From: Robiginitalea sediminis
GTDB lineage: Bacteria > Bacteroidota > Bacteroidia > Flavobacteriales > Flavobacteriaceae
Reading direction: 5' to 3'
Assembly (NCBI RefSeq): GCF_002198115.1
Contig: NZ_NGNR01000001.1
Span: 248,001-312,000 of the forward strand
DNA: 64,000 nucleotides
The notes under the pieces: generated by a model
What the model was told of the DNA's origin: nothing
What the model saw: the letters and a program-made list of their open reading frames with translations, nothing else
The model's database searches: none
Shown here: in pieces, positions 26,111-34,375 of the stretch
Layout of the letters: each line of letters begins with the position of its first letter
Position numbering within the stretch: the stretch's first letter is position 1
Program-made: the position numbers and the translations under genes

Positions 26111-26684
26111 AACCCTGCTTACCCTCTTGCTCCTGTTCACCGGAACCGCCCTGTTCTCCCAGGTCAAGTACGAGCGCGAATACCGCATCCGTCAGGAGCA
26201 ATTCCCGTCTGCTGCCCTGGAGGAAATGGCCCCTTTCCTGGAAGATGTCCGGCGGTTGCGGTTCTACCGGGAAATAGACAGCAGCCGCAGTAGCTACGAG
26301 ATGAAATTCCGTAAAGTCCGCCTGAACTACAGCGTTGAATTCACCCCGCAAGGCCAGCTGGAAGATGTCGAGATCGAGGTCCGCCCCATAGATATCCCTA
26401 ACGAAAGCTGGGGCAGGATCCTGGAACATTTAAACACCCTGTACCCAAAATACCGCGTCCGGCGCATCCAGCAGCAATATCCGCGCAGTGCCTTCCCGGA
26501 TGTGCCTTCAACCCTTAAAAACGCTTTCCAGAACCTCCTGCTGCCGCAGATCCGCTACGAACTGATCGTACAGGCAAGGACACCCGAAGGCCCCGGGCAA
26601 TACGAATACCTCTTCGACAGCGAAGGAGGGTTTCTATTAAAGCGAAAATCCCTGCCGCCAAATTACGACCATGTCTTGTATTAG
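26097..26684 (+). CDS. Exported protein of unknown function
   Basis: 195 residues with a signal peptide (TLLTLLLLFTGTALFSQVK). The mature part has alternating strands and charged segments (KVRLNYSVEFTPQGQLEDVE, with YRVRRIQQQYPRSAF), somewhat like PepSY/SmpA-type small periplasmic folds, but I cannot assign a family. It overlaps tag by 14 bases and the next gene by 14 bases, so the three are co-transcribed. Confidence 0.7.
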   Translation: MRTCKTLLTLLLLFTGTALFSQVKYEREYRIRQEQFPSAALEEMAPFLEDVRRLRFYREIDSSRSSYEMKFRKVRLNYSVEFTPQGQLEDVEIEVRPIDIPNESWGRILEHLNTLYPKYRVRRIQQQYPRSAFPDVPSTLKNAFQNLLLPQIRYELIVQARTPEGPGQYEYLFDSEGGFLLKRKSLPPNYDHVLY

Positions 26685-27351
26685 GTGGCTTCCCCTGCTG
26701 TTCTTGCTTTGGGGCATTTACGGTTTAGGCCAGGAAGGCCTTACCGTATTTGCCGAGCCCAGCGTGGCCCTGAACTACCGCGTGGGCCCTCACCTGAAAC
26801 AGAATGCCTCCATCCGAAGCCGGCATTTCCTGGTCAGGGATGGAGAATCCTTTACCCAAACCCGGCAGGCAGATCTCTCGGTATATACCAGCTATACCTG
26901 GCTGGGGAATTCCGGTGTGGCCCTGGGGGTGATGTATCGGTTTCGGGACCCTTTCCAACCCGGCTCCGGCAACGAACTGAGGGTTACCGAGCAATTGGAT
27001 TTCCGCCGCAGTTTCGGTCCGGTTCGCCTGGGGCAAAGGGCGCGGTGGGAACAGCGCATTTTTCAGGCTAATACCGTCCACCGCCTCCGGTACAGGCTCT
27101 CGGCAGACCTTCCCCTACAGGGCGAAAAGGCAGATGTGCGTGAATTTTACCTGATAGGTCAGGGGGAACCCCTGCTAAGTCTGGGGCGTTCCAGAGCCCC
27201 TCAATGGGACCTTCGCCTAACCGGCTTGCTGGGCTATCAGATTTCCGGAAACACCCGGCTGCAAATTGGGGGGGAATACCGTTGGGAAGCACTGAACACC
27301 CAAACCCGGAAAGTCCTGCTATGGCTCACTTCCCTGGTCCTTACCCTTTAA
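26671..27351 (+). CDS. DUF2490-type outer-membrane beta-barrel
   Basis: 226 residues: signal peptide (WLPLLFLLWGIYGLGQEG), then repeated amphipathic strands ending in aromatic residues (SVYTSYTWLGNSGVALGVMY; LRLTGLLGYQISGNTRLQIG) in the pattern of the Bacteroidota DUF2490 family. Probably a small outer-membrane barrel of unknown function. Overlaps the preceding gene by 14 bases and the convergent aat gene by 33 bases. Confidence 0.75.
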   Translation: MSCIRWLPLLFLLWGIYGLGQEGLTVFAEPSVALNYRVGPHLKQNASIRSRHFLVRDGESFTQTRQADLSVYTSYTWLGNSGVALGVMYRFRDPFQPGSGNELRVTEQLDFRRSFGPVRLGQRARWEQRIFQANTVHRLRYRLSADLPLQGEKADVREFYLIGQGEPLLSLGRSRAPQWDLRLTGLLGYQISGNTRLQIGGEYRWEALNTQTRKVLLWLTSLVLTL

Positions 27352-27996
27352 AATCCTCAGAAAATGGGCCCGCGGGATCTCCCGGGCCCCCAGACTCTCC
27401 AGGTGAGGGGTATGCACCTGGCAATCGACCAGGGCATAGCCCTGCTGCTTCAAGTCCTGAACCATACGAATGAACGCCGCCTTGGAGGAGTTCGAAACCC
27501 GGCTGAACATACTCTCCCCGCAAAAGACGTTCCCCAGGTCCACGCCATACAAGCCGCCCACCAGCTCTCCCTCCTGCCATACCTCGTAGGAAACGGCATG
27601 GCCCTGACGGTAGAGCTCCAGGTACGCCTGGCGCATGCCTGGCGTAATCCAGGTACCAAGCCCTTCTTTCCGGGGAATCTGTGCGCAGGCGTCTATAACC
27701 TGCTCAAAGGCCTTGTTACGGGTCACCCGGAACATGCCGGAAGCAAGGACTTTCTTCATGCTTTTGGAAATGCGGAGTTCCGAAGGGAAAAGGACCATCC
27801 TGGGGTCCGGGCTCCACCATAAAATAAGCGCGTCCTCATTAAACCAGGGAAAAATGCCGGAACGGTAGGCCAGCAGCAGCCGTTCCGGGCTGAGGTCACC
27901 CCCGGCCGCTACCAGGCCTTCGGGCCCTGCCCCCTCTGCGGGGGGAAAAACAAGGGCCTCCGAAAGAAAGGGTATGGGATAACGGGACTGGGACAT
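27319..27996 (-). CDS. aat: Leucyl/phenylalanyl-tRNA-protein transferase
   Basis: Adds Leu or Phe to N-terminal Arg/Lys of proteins, marking them for ClpAP in the N-end rule pathway. Seen: GLVAAGGDLSPERLLLAYRSGIFPW (quoted in part: GGDLSPERLLLAYRSGIF), WWSPDPRMVLFP, GTWITPGMRQAY, GGLYGVDLGNVFCGESMFS and SKAAFIRMVQDL. 225 residues, normal length. Confidence 0.95.
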   Translation of the reverse strand: MSQSRYPIPFLSEALVFPPAEGAGPEGLVAAGGDLSPERLLLAYRSGIFPWFNEDALILWWSPDPRMVLFPSELRISKSMKKVLASGMFRVTRNKAFEQVIDACAQIPRKEGLGTWITPGMRQAYLELYRQGHAVSYEVWQEGELVGGLYGVDLGNVFCGESMFSRVSNSSKAAFIRMVQDLKQQGYALVDCQVHTPHLESLGAREIPRAHFLRILKGKDQGSEP

Positions 27997-28026
27997 TGGT
28001 CTTTTAGACTAAAAATAGGGGCTGCC

Positions 28027-29403
28027 CTACCAAAAAAGCAAACCCAGAAGGAAGGTTACCCCTCCAAAAACCATAAAAACAAGGGAATACGGCAGGATTT
28101 CCCGCGCCTTAAGGCCCGTGATCCCCAAAAGGGGGAGCGCCCAGAAGGGCTGCATCATATTGGTAAGTTGGTCGCCATATGCCAGGGCCATAAGGGCCTT
28201 GGCCGGGGAAACCCCGAGGTCCATGGCGGCCTGGAGGATAACGGGACCCTGTACGGCCCACTGGCCCCCGCCGCTGGGGATAAATAAATTGACCATCCCC
28301 GCGCTGAAGAAGGTATACAACGGAAAACTCGTGGGGGTCCCTATAGCCACAAAAAAATCGGACACCATCTGTATGAGCCCGCTGTCTGCCATAATCCCCA
28401 TTATCCCAAAATAGAGGGGGAATTGAATCAGGATACCCGATGTGCCCCCAATGGCAGCGCCAATAGCCCTGCCAAAGCGTCCAATACTTCCATGGAGCAG
28501 CACCCCGAGTCCCAGCATAAAAAAGTTAAGCATGTCTGGAGTGAGGTCGAAGCGAAGCAACCTGGGGGTGTACTGAAGTATGAATGCCGTAAAAATCACC
28601 GCGGCAAAAATCCGGGCCACCCATGGGGACTGATCCAGGCGTTCGGCCCCCTGTAACTCCGTTTCCACCTCCTGCATCCCGTCTGTTTCTGGCAGCAGGG
28701 GAGCGCGCTCCGGGGTTTTTTTACCCAGGTACCAGGCAATAGTACCCAACCCCACCAACAGGATGGCAAACAGCAGCAGGTTGGAGCCAAAAAAGATGGT
28801 TTGGGAGGTAGGGATGCTGGAGGGAAAGGTTGCAAGCACTTCCTGGGGTACCACGTCCTTGAGCAGGAGGGGAATATGGCCCGGTTCAGAAGCCTTGATG
28901 GCAGCCGAACTACTTATGCCGCCGTTGCAGGTCATCAACCCGAGGTATCCGCAGGCCCCGATGAGGGGGTAATTAATCGGGATCCCATTTTTCTGGGCGT
29001 GTTCCCCCACCTTGCGGGCCAGGATGGCCCCGAAAATCAGGGCCAGACCCCAATTGAAAAACGCCACCGCAACAGTAGCGGATGCCACGAGTAACGCGGC
29101 CGAAGCCCCGTCCCTGGCCAGGGAAGTAATGCGCACCATAAGCCGTTCCATAGGCTTGCTCAATACCACGACATGCCCCAGGACCAGGATAAGCATCATC
29201 TGGTAGGCAAATACCAGCAGGCCCGGGTTCCATACCCCGCTTTCCCAGGCGCGCAAAACCTGCTTCCAGGAAGATGCCCCGGAGGGGTAATCACCGAACG
29301 CCCAGGCCAGGACCATGGTAAGGCCGGTAAGCAACAAGGCGATGATAAAGGGGGACGGCAGGATGCGCCTGAAGCCTGTCAGAACGGTGTTTCCCAATCC
29401 CAT
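28027..29403 (-). CDS. Short-chain fatty acid transporter (AtoE-like)
   Basis: 458-residue membrane protein with about 12 helices, of the AtoE/short-chain fatty acid permease family. Seen: GDYPSGASSWKQVLRAWESG near the N-terminus, GALILARK-like GAILARKVGEHAQKNG, LIGACGYLGLMTCNGGISSSAA, and the C-terminal PSGGGQWAVQGPVILQAA. Likely imports butyrate or related acids. No catabolic neighbours. Confidence 0.85.
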   Translation of the reverse strand: MGLGNTVLTGFRRILPSPFIIALLLTGLTMVLAWAFGDYPSGASSWKQVLRAWESGVWNPGLLVFAYQMMLILVLGHVVVLSKPMERLMVRITSLARDGASAALLVASATVAVAFFNWGLALIFGAILARKVGEHAQKNGIPINYPLIGACGYLGLMTCNGGISSSAAIKASEPGHIPLLLKDVVPQEVLATFPSSIPTSQTIFFGSNLLLFAILLVGLGTIAWYLGKKTPERAPLLPETDGMQEVETELQGAERLDQSPWVARIFAAVIFTAFILQYTPRLLRFDLTPDMLNFFMLGLGVLLHGSIGRFGRAIGAAIGGTSGILIQFPLYFGIMGIMADSGLIQMVSDFFVAIGTPTSFPLYTFFSAGMVNLFIPSGGGQWAVQGPVILQAAMDLGVSPAKALMALAYGDQLTNMMQPFWALPLLGITGLKAREILPYSLVFMVFGGVTFLLGLLFW

Positions 29404-29440
29404 AATTGTGGAATATGGCGTAAGGCCCTCCCCCTAAGGG

Positions 29441-29818
29441 TTAAAAGGGCAGGTCGTCGTAGTCCTCTTCCTTGAGGTCCTCTGCGGGCTCAAACGCTTC
29501 CATAGGGGGTACGGGCGGCATGCTGGCGTTTTCCTGCCCGGCTTCCAGCGACTCAATGCGCCAGCCCTGTATGGAATTAAAGTACTTGACCTCTCCTTGC
29601 GGACTGGTCCATTCCCGGCCCCTGAGGTCGATACTGATTTTTACCTTCTGTCCTACCTGATAGGCATCGAGCAGGTCGGTCTTATCCTGAACAAACTCTA
29701 TCAGCAGAAACTGCGGGTACTGGTCCTCAGTGGTCAGGACCACTTCCCTTTTGCGGAAGCCGTTGCTGCCGTATGTTTTTGTTGCGTCGATTTTCTTAAG
29801 TGTTCCTTGAATTTCCAT
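29441..29818 (-). CDS. DUF3127 protein (OB-fold-like, ssDNA-binding-like)
   Basis: 125-residue cytosolic protein. Begins MEIQGTLKKIDATKTYGSNG; contains KREVVLTTEDQYPQFLLIEF and GQKVKISIDLRGREW, the core of the Bacteroidota DUF3127 family, whose sequence looks like an SSB-type OB fold. The acidic tail ends in DDLPF, just as SSB does in this window, which supports a nucleic-acid or protein-docking role. Function not established. Confidence 0.82.
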   Translation of the reverse strand: MEIQGTLKKIDATKTYGSNGFRKREVVLTTEDQYPQFLLIEFVQDKTDLLDAYQVGQKVKISIDLRGREWTSPQGEVKYFNSIQGWRIESLEAGQENASMPPVPPMEAFEPAEDLKEEDYDDLPF

Positions 29819-29869
29819 GGGGTAAATTAAAAATGATCTATTGGTTTGGCTTTTGTTGCGGTTCGGATC

Positions 29870-30751
29870 TTACCGGTGCTCCCAGGCCAGCAGTATTTTC
29901 CAGGCAGAAGATACGTCATTCCCCGCTAAATAGCGGCGCGCTGCCTGGTGTACCTTCTCGGTGCTTCCGCCCTCCAGCAAGGCGCTTGCCTCCGGGGCCG
30001 ATTCCAGGAAAGCCGCTACTTCTTCGGTCTGGGGTAAGGCCTCCACATTCCCGAGCAGCCCCAGGTCATTCCCTGTAAGGATGGTACTGCTCCGGATGCC
30101 TTCAGGCATGAGGTCCATCCCGATACCCAGGTTGCGCAGGGGCTTGGGCACCTCAAACAGGCCCGAAGCCGACCGGCTGTACCAGTCCCCGCCCATACGC
30201 GCCACCAGGTCCTGTTTAGCCGGGTCCGGCCTGCCCTCTGCATCCAGGACCGCCCGGTCCAGATGAAGGGCCACCACCTGGCAAAAAACCAGGTTTCCGG
30301 CACCGCCCTGCTGGCCCAGGGGTCGGATCTCCGTGACCTCGCATTCGAACTGTGCAGGCGCCCCCGAAACCCGGAATGGCCGCACTTTCCGGGAGGGCTC
30401 CATCCCAAACCCGGCCTTGACAAACTCATTAACGCCCCTGGGGTATTCCGTGCTGGAGAGGGACATCTGCTGCACCATGGCGTAGGAAACAGTATTGATC
30501 ACGACTTCGGGGACCTCCCGAACGTTTTCCAGGGTGTGCTTCTCAGTATTGTCCCGGACCCGTCGGGCGGGTGAAAAGATCAGCACCGGCGGGTTGGCAC
30601 TGAAGACATTGAAAAAACTGAAGGGGGAGAGGTTGGGCGTGCCGGCGGCATCTACCGTACTGGCAAAGGCGATGGGCCTGGGTCCTATGGCCCCCAGCAA
30701 AAACCCGTGTAATTCCGGGGTTTCCATCTCCGACGGCAGCAAGGTGAGCAT
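29870..30751 (-). CDS. Flavin reductase-like FMN-binding protein
   Basis: About 293 residues. Split-barrel flavin-binding domain with GFLLGAIGPRPIAFASTV, LSPFSFFNVFSANPPVLIFS and NTEKHTLENVREVPEVVINT; a C-terminal helical extension of about 80 residues is specific to this family. May reduce free flavin or act as a flavoprotein. Start taken at 30751 (MLTLLPSEM), since a perfect -7 box at 30769-30776 makes the ATG at 30763 leaderless; 30763 remains possible. Confidence 0.85.
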   Translation of the reverse strand: MLTLLPSEMETPELHGFLLGAIGPRPIAFASTVDAAGTPNLSPFSFFNVFSANPPVLIFSPARRVRDNTEKHTLENVREVPEVVINTVSYAMVQQMSLSSTEYPRGVNEFVKAGFGMEPSRKVRPFRVSGAPAQFECEVTEIRPLGQQGGAGNLVFCQVVALHLDRAVLDAEGRPDPAKQDLVARMGGDWYSRSASGLFEVPKPLRNLGIGMDLMPEGIRSSTILTGNDLGLLGNVEALPQTEEVAAFLESAPEASALLEGGSTEKVHQAARRYLAGNDVSSAWKILLAWEHR

Positions 30752-30768
30752 CTCTTGTCCCATACCGG

Positions 30769-30776
30769 CAAAGGTA
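30769..30776 (-). promoter_or_regulatory. -7 element TACCTTTG of flavin reductase gene
   Basis: Perfect consensus on the minus strand. It lies 5 bases before one candidate ATG (30763) and 17 before another (30751), and so bears on the start choice. Confidence 0.5.
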
Positions 30777-30870
30777 GCAAAAATAAGGGCGGGGCCATAG
30801 GCAAATGGGGCCACGTCCCACAACAATTCCGCCTATTTTCAGTTATCTTAGCAAGACCAGCCCAAGGGGT

Positions 30871-32025
30871 ATGCGACTGAATCCACCCAAGAAATTCTCT
30901 AATGCCTTTTTGCTGCTTACCTCCTTTGTGATCGTAAGCCTGATCCTCTGGAATACCAATAGCTTTTTCCGGAAATTCAAGGAGGAGGAGCGCAACAAAA
31001 TGGAAATTTGGGCCACGGCCCAGTCCGAATTACTGCGTACCTCGGAAGACCAGGACCTGGGCAACCTTACCCTGCTGGTCCTTCAAAACAACAGCAGTAC
31101 CCCCATGATCCTGGTTAATGCGGATGGTTCCTTCAAAATAAACAACCTGCCCGAGATAGACCCCGCAGACAAGGCTAAAGTGGAAGCCCTGATTGCCTCG
31201 TTCCGGTCCCAGAATACGCCCATTGCCATAGACTACCAGGGGGAAACCCTGGCCACGCTTTACTACGGGGATTCCGAAGTTCTCAACAAACTCAAGTACT
31301 ACCCCATTGCCTTGTTGCTTATTATTTTCCTTTTTGGGGCGGTTATCTTTTTCTTTTTCAAAACCAACAAGGCCTCCGAGCAGAATAAACTCTGGGCCGG
31401 GATGGCCAAGGAAACCGCCCATCAGATAGGCACCCCGCTTACCTCCCTGCTGGGGTGGAACGAACTGCTTAAATCTGAAGCCCTAAACCCGAAAATCACC
31501 ACGGAAATCGAAAAGGACATCGGGCGCTTGCAAACCATCACCGAACGGTTTTCCCAGATTGGCTCCCTCCCGAAGCTGGAAGCCCACGACCTGGTGGCGG
31601 AGACGAGGAGCGCCGTGGACTACCTCAAAATACGGAGTTCCAAGCTCATCCATTTCAGCTTCCATGCCCCGGAAAAACCCATTGAGGTACTGCTCAACCA
31701 AAGCCTCTACAACTGGACCATCGAAAACCTGGTCCGCAATGGTATCGATGCCATGAAGGGCAAGGGGCAGATTAGTATTGAAATCATTCCAGACGGCCCC
31801 TGGGTTCGGGTATTGATCTCGGACACGGGCCAGGGCATCCCTAAAAAGAACTGGGCCCGTATTTTCGACCCTGGGTACACCACCAAAAAAAGGGGGTGGG
31901 GCCTCGGTTTATCGCTGGTACGGCGGATTGTGGAAGAATACCATAACGGCAAGGTACGGGTGCTCACCTCGGGAAGGGAAGGCACCGTGATGCAAATCTC
32001 CTTGCGGACGAACAACACACCATGA
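30871..32025 (+). CDS. Membrane sensor histidine kinase
   Basis: 384 residues. Helix 1 (about 12-28), a periplasmic domain of about 110 residues, helix 2 (about 146-165), then the kinase core: H-box AKETAHQIGTPLTSLLGWNE, N-box NLVRNGIDAM, G1 DTGQGIP and G2 GWGLGLSLVRRIVEEYH. The signal is unknown. No response regulator is adjacent, so it is an orphan here. Start at 30871; the longer frame from 30805 overlaps the divergent promoter. Its stop overlaps the next ATG (ATGA). Confidence 0.93.
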   Translation: MRLNPPKKFSNAFLLLTSFVIVSLILWNTNSFFRKFKEEERNKMEIWATAQSELLRTSEDQDLGNLTLLVLQNNSSTPMILVNADGSFKINNLPEIDPADKAKVEALIASFRSQNTPIAIDYQGETLATLYYGDSEVLNKLKYYPIALLLIIFLFGAVIFFFFKTNKASEQNKLWAGMAKETAHQIGTPLTSLLGWNELLKSEALNPKITTEIEKDIGRLQTITERFSQIGSLPKLEAHDLVAETRSAVDYLKIRSSKLIHFSFHAPEKPIEVLLNQSLYNWTIENLVRNGIDAMKGKGQISIEIIPDGPWVRVLISDTGQGIPKKNWARIFDPGYTTKKRGWGLGLSLVRRIVEEYHNGKVRVLTSGREGTVMQISLRTNNTP

Positions 32026-32378
32026 AAGGAATTCGAGCCAAAATCCTGCGCGAGGCGCCCCTCAGTAACAATTGCCCGGAATGTTTTAATCAGGATATGA
32101 CCCTGAGCTTTACCCAGCAGCACCGGGAAACCCGTTTTATGCATAAGGTGTACCGGGGAGTTACCCGCGAATTGCGCTGCAATACGTGCCAGAACCTCAT
32201 CTACCCCGTAACCTGGACGGAGGACATTGAAAGGAGTGTGGAATACTACGAAAAACTCGTACAACCCGAACGCCCGGGCGTGCGCCTGAAGCCCCTGTTT
32301 TATCTGGTGGCTATCCTCGTCCTGGCCCTGGCAGGCAGCCTGGTGTACCTCTACCTCTCCGGACTGCTTACAGCTTAG
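32022..32378 (+). CDS. Zinc-ribbon protein with C-terminal membrane anchor
   Basis: 118 residues. Two CxxC pairs (NCPECF near residue 17; RCNTCQ near residue 53) form a likely zinc ribbon on the cytosolic side, followed by one membrane helix at the C-terminus (PLFYLVAILVLALAGSLVYL). Translationally coupled to the sensor kinase (ATGA overlap), so it may be part of that signalling unit. Not a family I can name. Its end overlaps the convergent HIT gene by 11 bases. Confidence 0.75.
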   Translation: MKGIRAKILREAPLSNNCPECFNQDMTLSFTQQHRETRFMHKVYRGVTRELRCNTCQNLIYPVTWTEDIERSVEYYEKLVQPERPGVRLKPLFYLVAILVLALAGSLVYLYLSGLLTA

Positions 32379-32757
32379 CGCGGATCTTCCCGGCAATCGC
32401 TTCAAACACCTCCGGGCTCAGTTTCTCCTTTTTCTGGAAGGTAGCGTCTGCCATGCTGTTGAGGGGAATCAGGTGTACATGCACATGGGGAACTTCCAGG
32501 CCGATAACCGTGAACCCCACCCTCAGGCAATCCACCGCTTCATCGATAGCCACCGCCACCCTGCGGGAAAACCGCATCAGGCTGTCGTAGGCCTCCGGGT
32601 CCAGGTCCGTGATTTTATCCACTTCCTGCTTGGGCACACAGAGGGTATGCCCGGCACTGTTGGGGTTGATGTCCAGGAATGCGAAGTTGTCTGCGTCCTC
32701 TGCAATCTTGTAGCAGGGGATCTCCCCCTGGATAATCCGAGTGAATATACTGGCCAT
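32368..32757 (-). CDS. HIT-family nucleotide hydrolase/transferase
   Basis: 129 residues, HINT branch of the histidine-triad family, hydrolysing purine nucleoside phosphoramidates or similar. The triad HVHVHLIP is near residue 97-104 (PHVHVHLIPLN); FTRIIQGEIPCYKIAEDADN and FLDINPNSAGHTLCVPK are typical. The gene order HIT next to greA is common in Bacteroidota, as recalled. Confidence 0.95.
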   Translation of the reverse strand: MASIFTRIIQGEIPCYKIAEDADNFAFLDINPNSAGHTLCVPKQEVDKITDLDPEAYDSLMRFSRRVAVAIDEAVDCLRVGFTVIGLEVPHVHVHLIPLNSMADATFQKKEKLSPEVFEAIAGKIRAKL

Positions 32758-32800
32758 CTGTTCTTTTTACCCTAAAGATACAAAGTAGGCCCTTACGCCC

Positions 32801-33445
32801 TCAACCTTCCCTCCGAAAGAGCAGGTAGGAATAGATGGCCGGAATGATACTGATGACCAGGGTTATCCCCATAAAAATATAGAAGTGGGTCCGCCCCTGC
32901 ATCAGGAAGGAAATGAGGACCATAAGCAAGCCCCCTACAAACCAGAGCATCCCGCCCATTCTATGGGTTTTTTCCCAGATGGTGTTGTTCTCCAGGGTCC
33001 AGGGGGTGCGGAACCCGATAAAGTAATTGGGCTTTACGGTTTTCATATAATTCCCAAGGGCGGCGAAGAGCAACCCTACCAGGACAAAGATGAGCCGCGC
33101 AGACCCCTCTCCCCCTTCCTTAACCATGTATAGGACCACCAGGGCCAGGCCAGACATAAAGGTGACCAGGGCAAATTTCAGTTGCTGGTACTTGGCCCCC
33201 ATCTCCTGGATTTTCCGCTTGGGGTCTATGGCAGGTACTGCCAGCAAAATAAGATAGATCATCAGGGTAGTGACCACGGGGATGAGCCATAGCTCCTTTT
33301 TGGAACCCACACGGTCTACCTCCCCCTCTACATTCCAATGCAGGGGTACAGTATCCGGGAGGTCATTCCAGATGGTCCAGAGGTACACAAAAGGCACCGC
33401 TACTAACAACAAAAGCGGCAGTTCCGAACGAAAGGATGTCTTCAT
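32801..33445 (-). CDS. sdpI: SdpI-like DUF1648 membrane protein
   Basis: 214 residues, about six helices. N-terminal DUF1648 block (VPFVYLWTIWNDLPDTVPLHWNVEG; quoted part DLPDTVPLHWNVEG) and a C-terminal SdpI block (PNYFIGFRTPWTLENNTIWE, then THRMGGMLWFVGG). In B. subtilis SdpI gives immunity to the SDP toxin and signals to SdpR. No toxin gene was seen here, so the job may be envelope-stress sensing. Four bases after the ArsR-type gene. Confidence 0.85.
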   Translation of the reverse strand: MKTSFRSELPLLLLVAVPFVYLWTIWNDLPDTVPLHWNVEGEVDRVGSKKELWLIPVVTTLMIYLILLAVPAIDPKRKIQEMGAKYQQLKFALVTFMSGLALVVLYMVKEGGEGSARLIFVLVGLLFAALGNYMKTVKPNYFIGFRTPWTLENNTIWEKTHRMGGMLWFVGGLLMVLISFLMQGRTHFYIFMGITLVISIIPAIYSYLLFRREG

Positions 33446-33449
33446 GGTT

Positions 33450-33704
33450 TTAGTGTTTAAGGTTCATGACCCACTGCATGAGGTCTTCCAAAATGGTGGT
33501 GTTGATCGAATAGTAGAGAAATTGCCCATCCCTGCGGACCGACACCAACCCGGAACGTTTAAGCAGGTCTAAGTGGTGGGAGATGCTCGGCTTGGAGATG
33601 TCGAAATGCGAGGCAATATCACCTGCCGTAAGGTCTGTGTCCTTAAGGAGCTGCAGGATCTCACGCCGGGTGGGGTCGCTCAGGGATTTGAAGAGGGCAT
33701 TCAA
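33450..33704 (-). CDS. sdpR: ArsR-family autorepressor (SdpR-like)
   Basis: 84-residue winged helix-turn-helix repressor: FKSLSDPTRREILQLLKD, AGDIASHFDISKPSISHHLDL and a beta-wing VSVRRDGQFLYYSI. No metal-binding cysteines, as in SdpR. It forms a two-gene operon with the SdpI-like gene. A long inverted repeat with 11-base arms starts seven bases upstream of the ATG and is a convincing autoregulatory operator. Confidence 0.9.
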   Translation of the reverse strand: MNALFKSLSDPTRREILQLLKDTDLTAGDIASHFDISKPSISHHLDLLKRSGLVSVRRDGQFLYYSINTTILEDLMQWVMNLKH

Positions 33705-33711
33705 TGTTTAT

Positions 33712-33735
33712 ATATTTAGATAAATATCTAAATAT
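33712..33735. promoter_or_regulatory. ArsR-type operator, 11-2-11 perfect inverted repeat
   Basis: Arms ATATTTAGATA and TATCTAAATAT separated by AA, all 11 pairs matching. ArsR dimers classically bind 12-2-12 repeats overlapping the promoter; this one lies directly before sdpR in an AT-rich gap between sdpR and the stop of greA. Confidence 0.75.
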
Positions 33736-33781
33736 TAATTCAAATTTGCAAACCCCGGAACTCTTGGAGGGGGTCGTTTTG

Positions 33782-34255
33782 TTATCGGGTTATGTCCAGG
33801 ATTTCGAAAGCCATGGTCCCGTTGGGTACCTGGATTTCCGCGATATCGCCAACCTGCTTCCCGAGCAGGCCCTTCCCTATGGGGGAGGTTACAGAAATCT
33901 TGCCGCTTTTCAGGTCGGCTTCGCTCTCCGCAACCAGCGTATAGGTAAGCTTCTGTCCGGTTTTGGTGTTTTTCAGGGTAACGGTGGAGAGCACCAGTGC
34001 CTTGGAGGTGTCCAGCTGGGATTCGTCTATCAGGCGGGCATTGGCCACCAGTTCTTCCAGCTTTGCGATTTTCATTTCCAGCAAGCCCTGAGCCTCCTTG
34101 GCGGCATCGTATTCGGCGTTCTCGGACAGGTCTCCCTTGTCCCGCGCCTCGGCAATGGCTTCCGACGCCTTGGGGCGTTCCACGTCCCTGAGGTGGTTCA
34201 GCTCATCCTTCAACTTCTTCAATCCTTCTGCCGTATAATAGGATACCTTGCTCAT
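33782..34255 (-). CDS. greA: Transcription elongation factor GreA
   Basis: Stimulates RNA cleavage by backtracked RNA polymerase. 157 residues: N-terminal coiled coil with the catalytic acidic tip (SEAIAEARDKGDLSENAEYD) and a C-terminal FKBP-like domain (VTSPIGKGLLGKQVGDIAEI and VPNGTMAFEILDI). Single gene with its own -7 box. Confidence 0.96.
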   Translation of the reverse strand: MSKVSYYTAEGLKKLKDELNHLRDVERPKASEAIAEARDKGDLSENAEYDAAKEAQGLLEMKIAKLEELVANARLIDESQLDTSKALVLSTVTLKNTKTGQKLTYTLVAESEADLKSGKISVTSPIGKGLLGKQVGDIAEIQVPNGTMAFEILDITR

Positions 34256-34291
34256 AGCTGTAGGTTTATTAAATAGAAAATCCCCCGCAAT

Positions 34292-34310
34292 ACTTACGCG
34301 AATGGTAAGT
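34292..34310 (-). other. Inverted repeat in greA leader
   Basis: ACTTAC/GTAAGT with a seven-base loop in the 5' leader of greA, 37 bases before the start. Could form a weak hairpin or a protein site. Confidence 0.3.
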
Positions 34311-34328
34311 TATTTAGAGGATTTAAGA

Positions 34329-34336
34329 CAAATATA
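34329..34336 (-). promoter_or_regulatory. -7 element TATATTTG of greA
   Basis: Perfect TAnnTTTG on the minus strand, about 75 bases before the greA ATG. Confidence 0.55.
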
Positions 34337-34375
34337 GGCAATTTTTGCACATTTTTGTGGTACACGCCTCTTGTT

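Noticed and set aside
33445-33450. SDP-type toxin genes next to sdpRI
   Set aside because: Neighbours are HIT and greA; no secreted toxin or its maturation genes were found.
33704-34276. 190-residue plus-strand frame across greA and the ArsR operator
   Set aside because: Its sequence is the antisense of GreA, and its start lies in the sdpR operator region.
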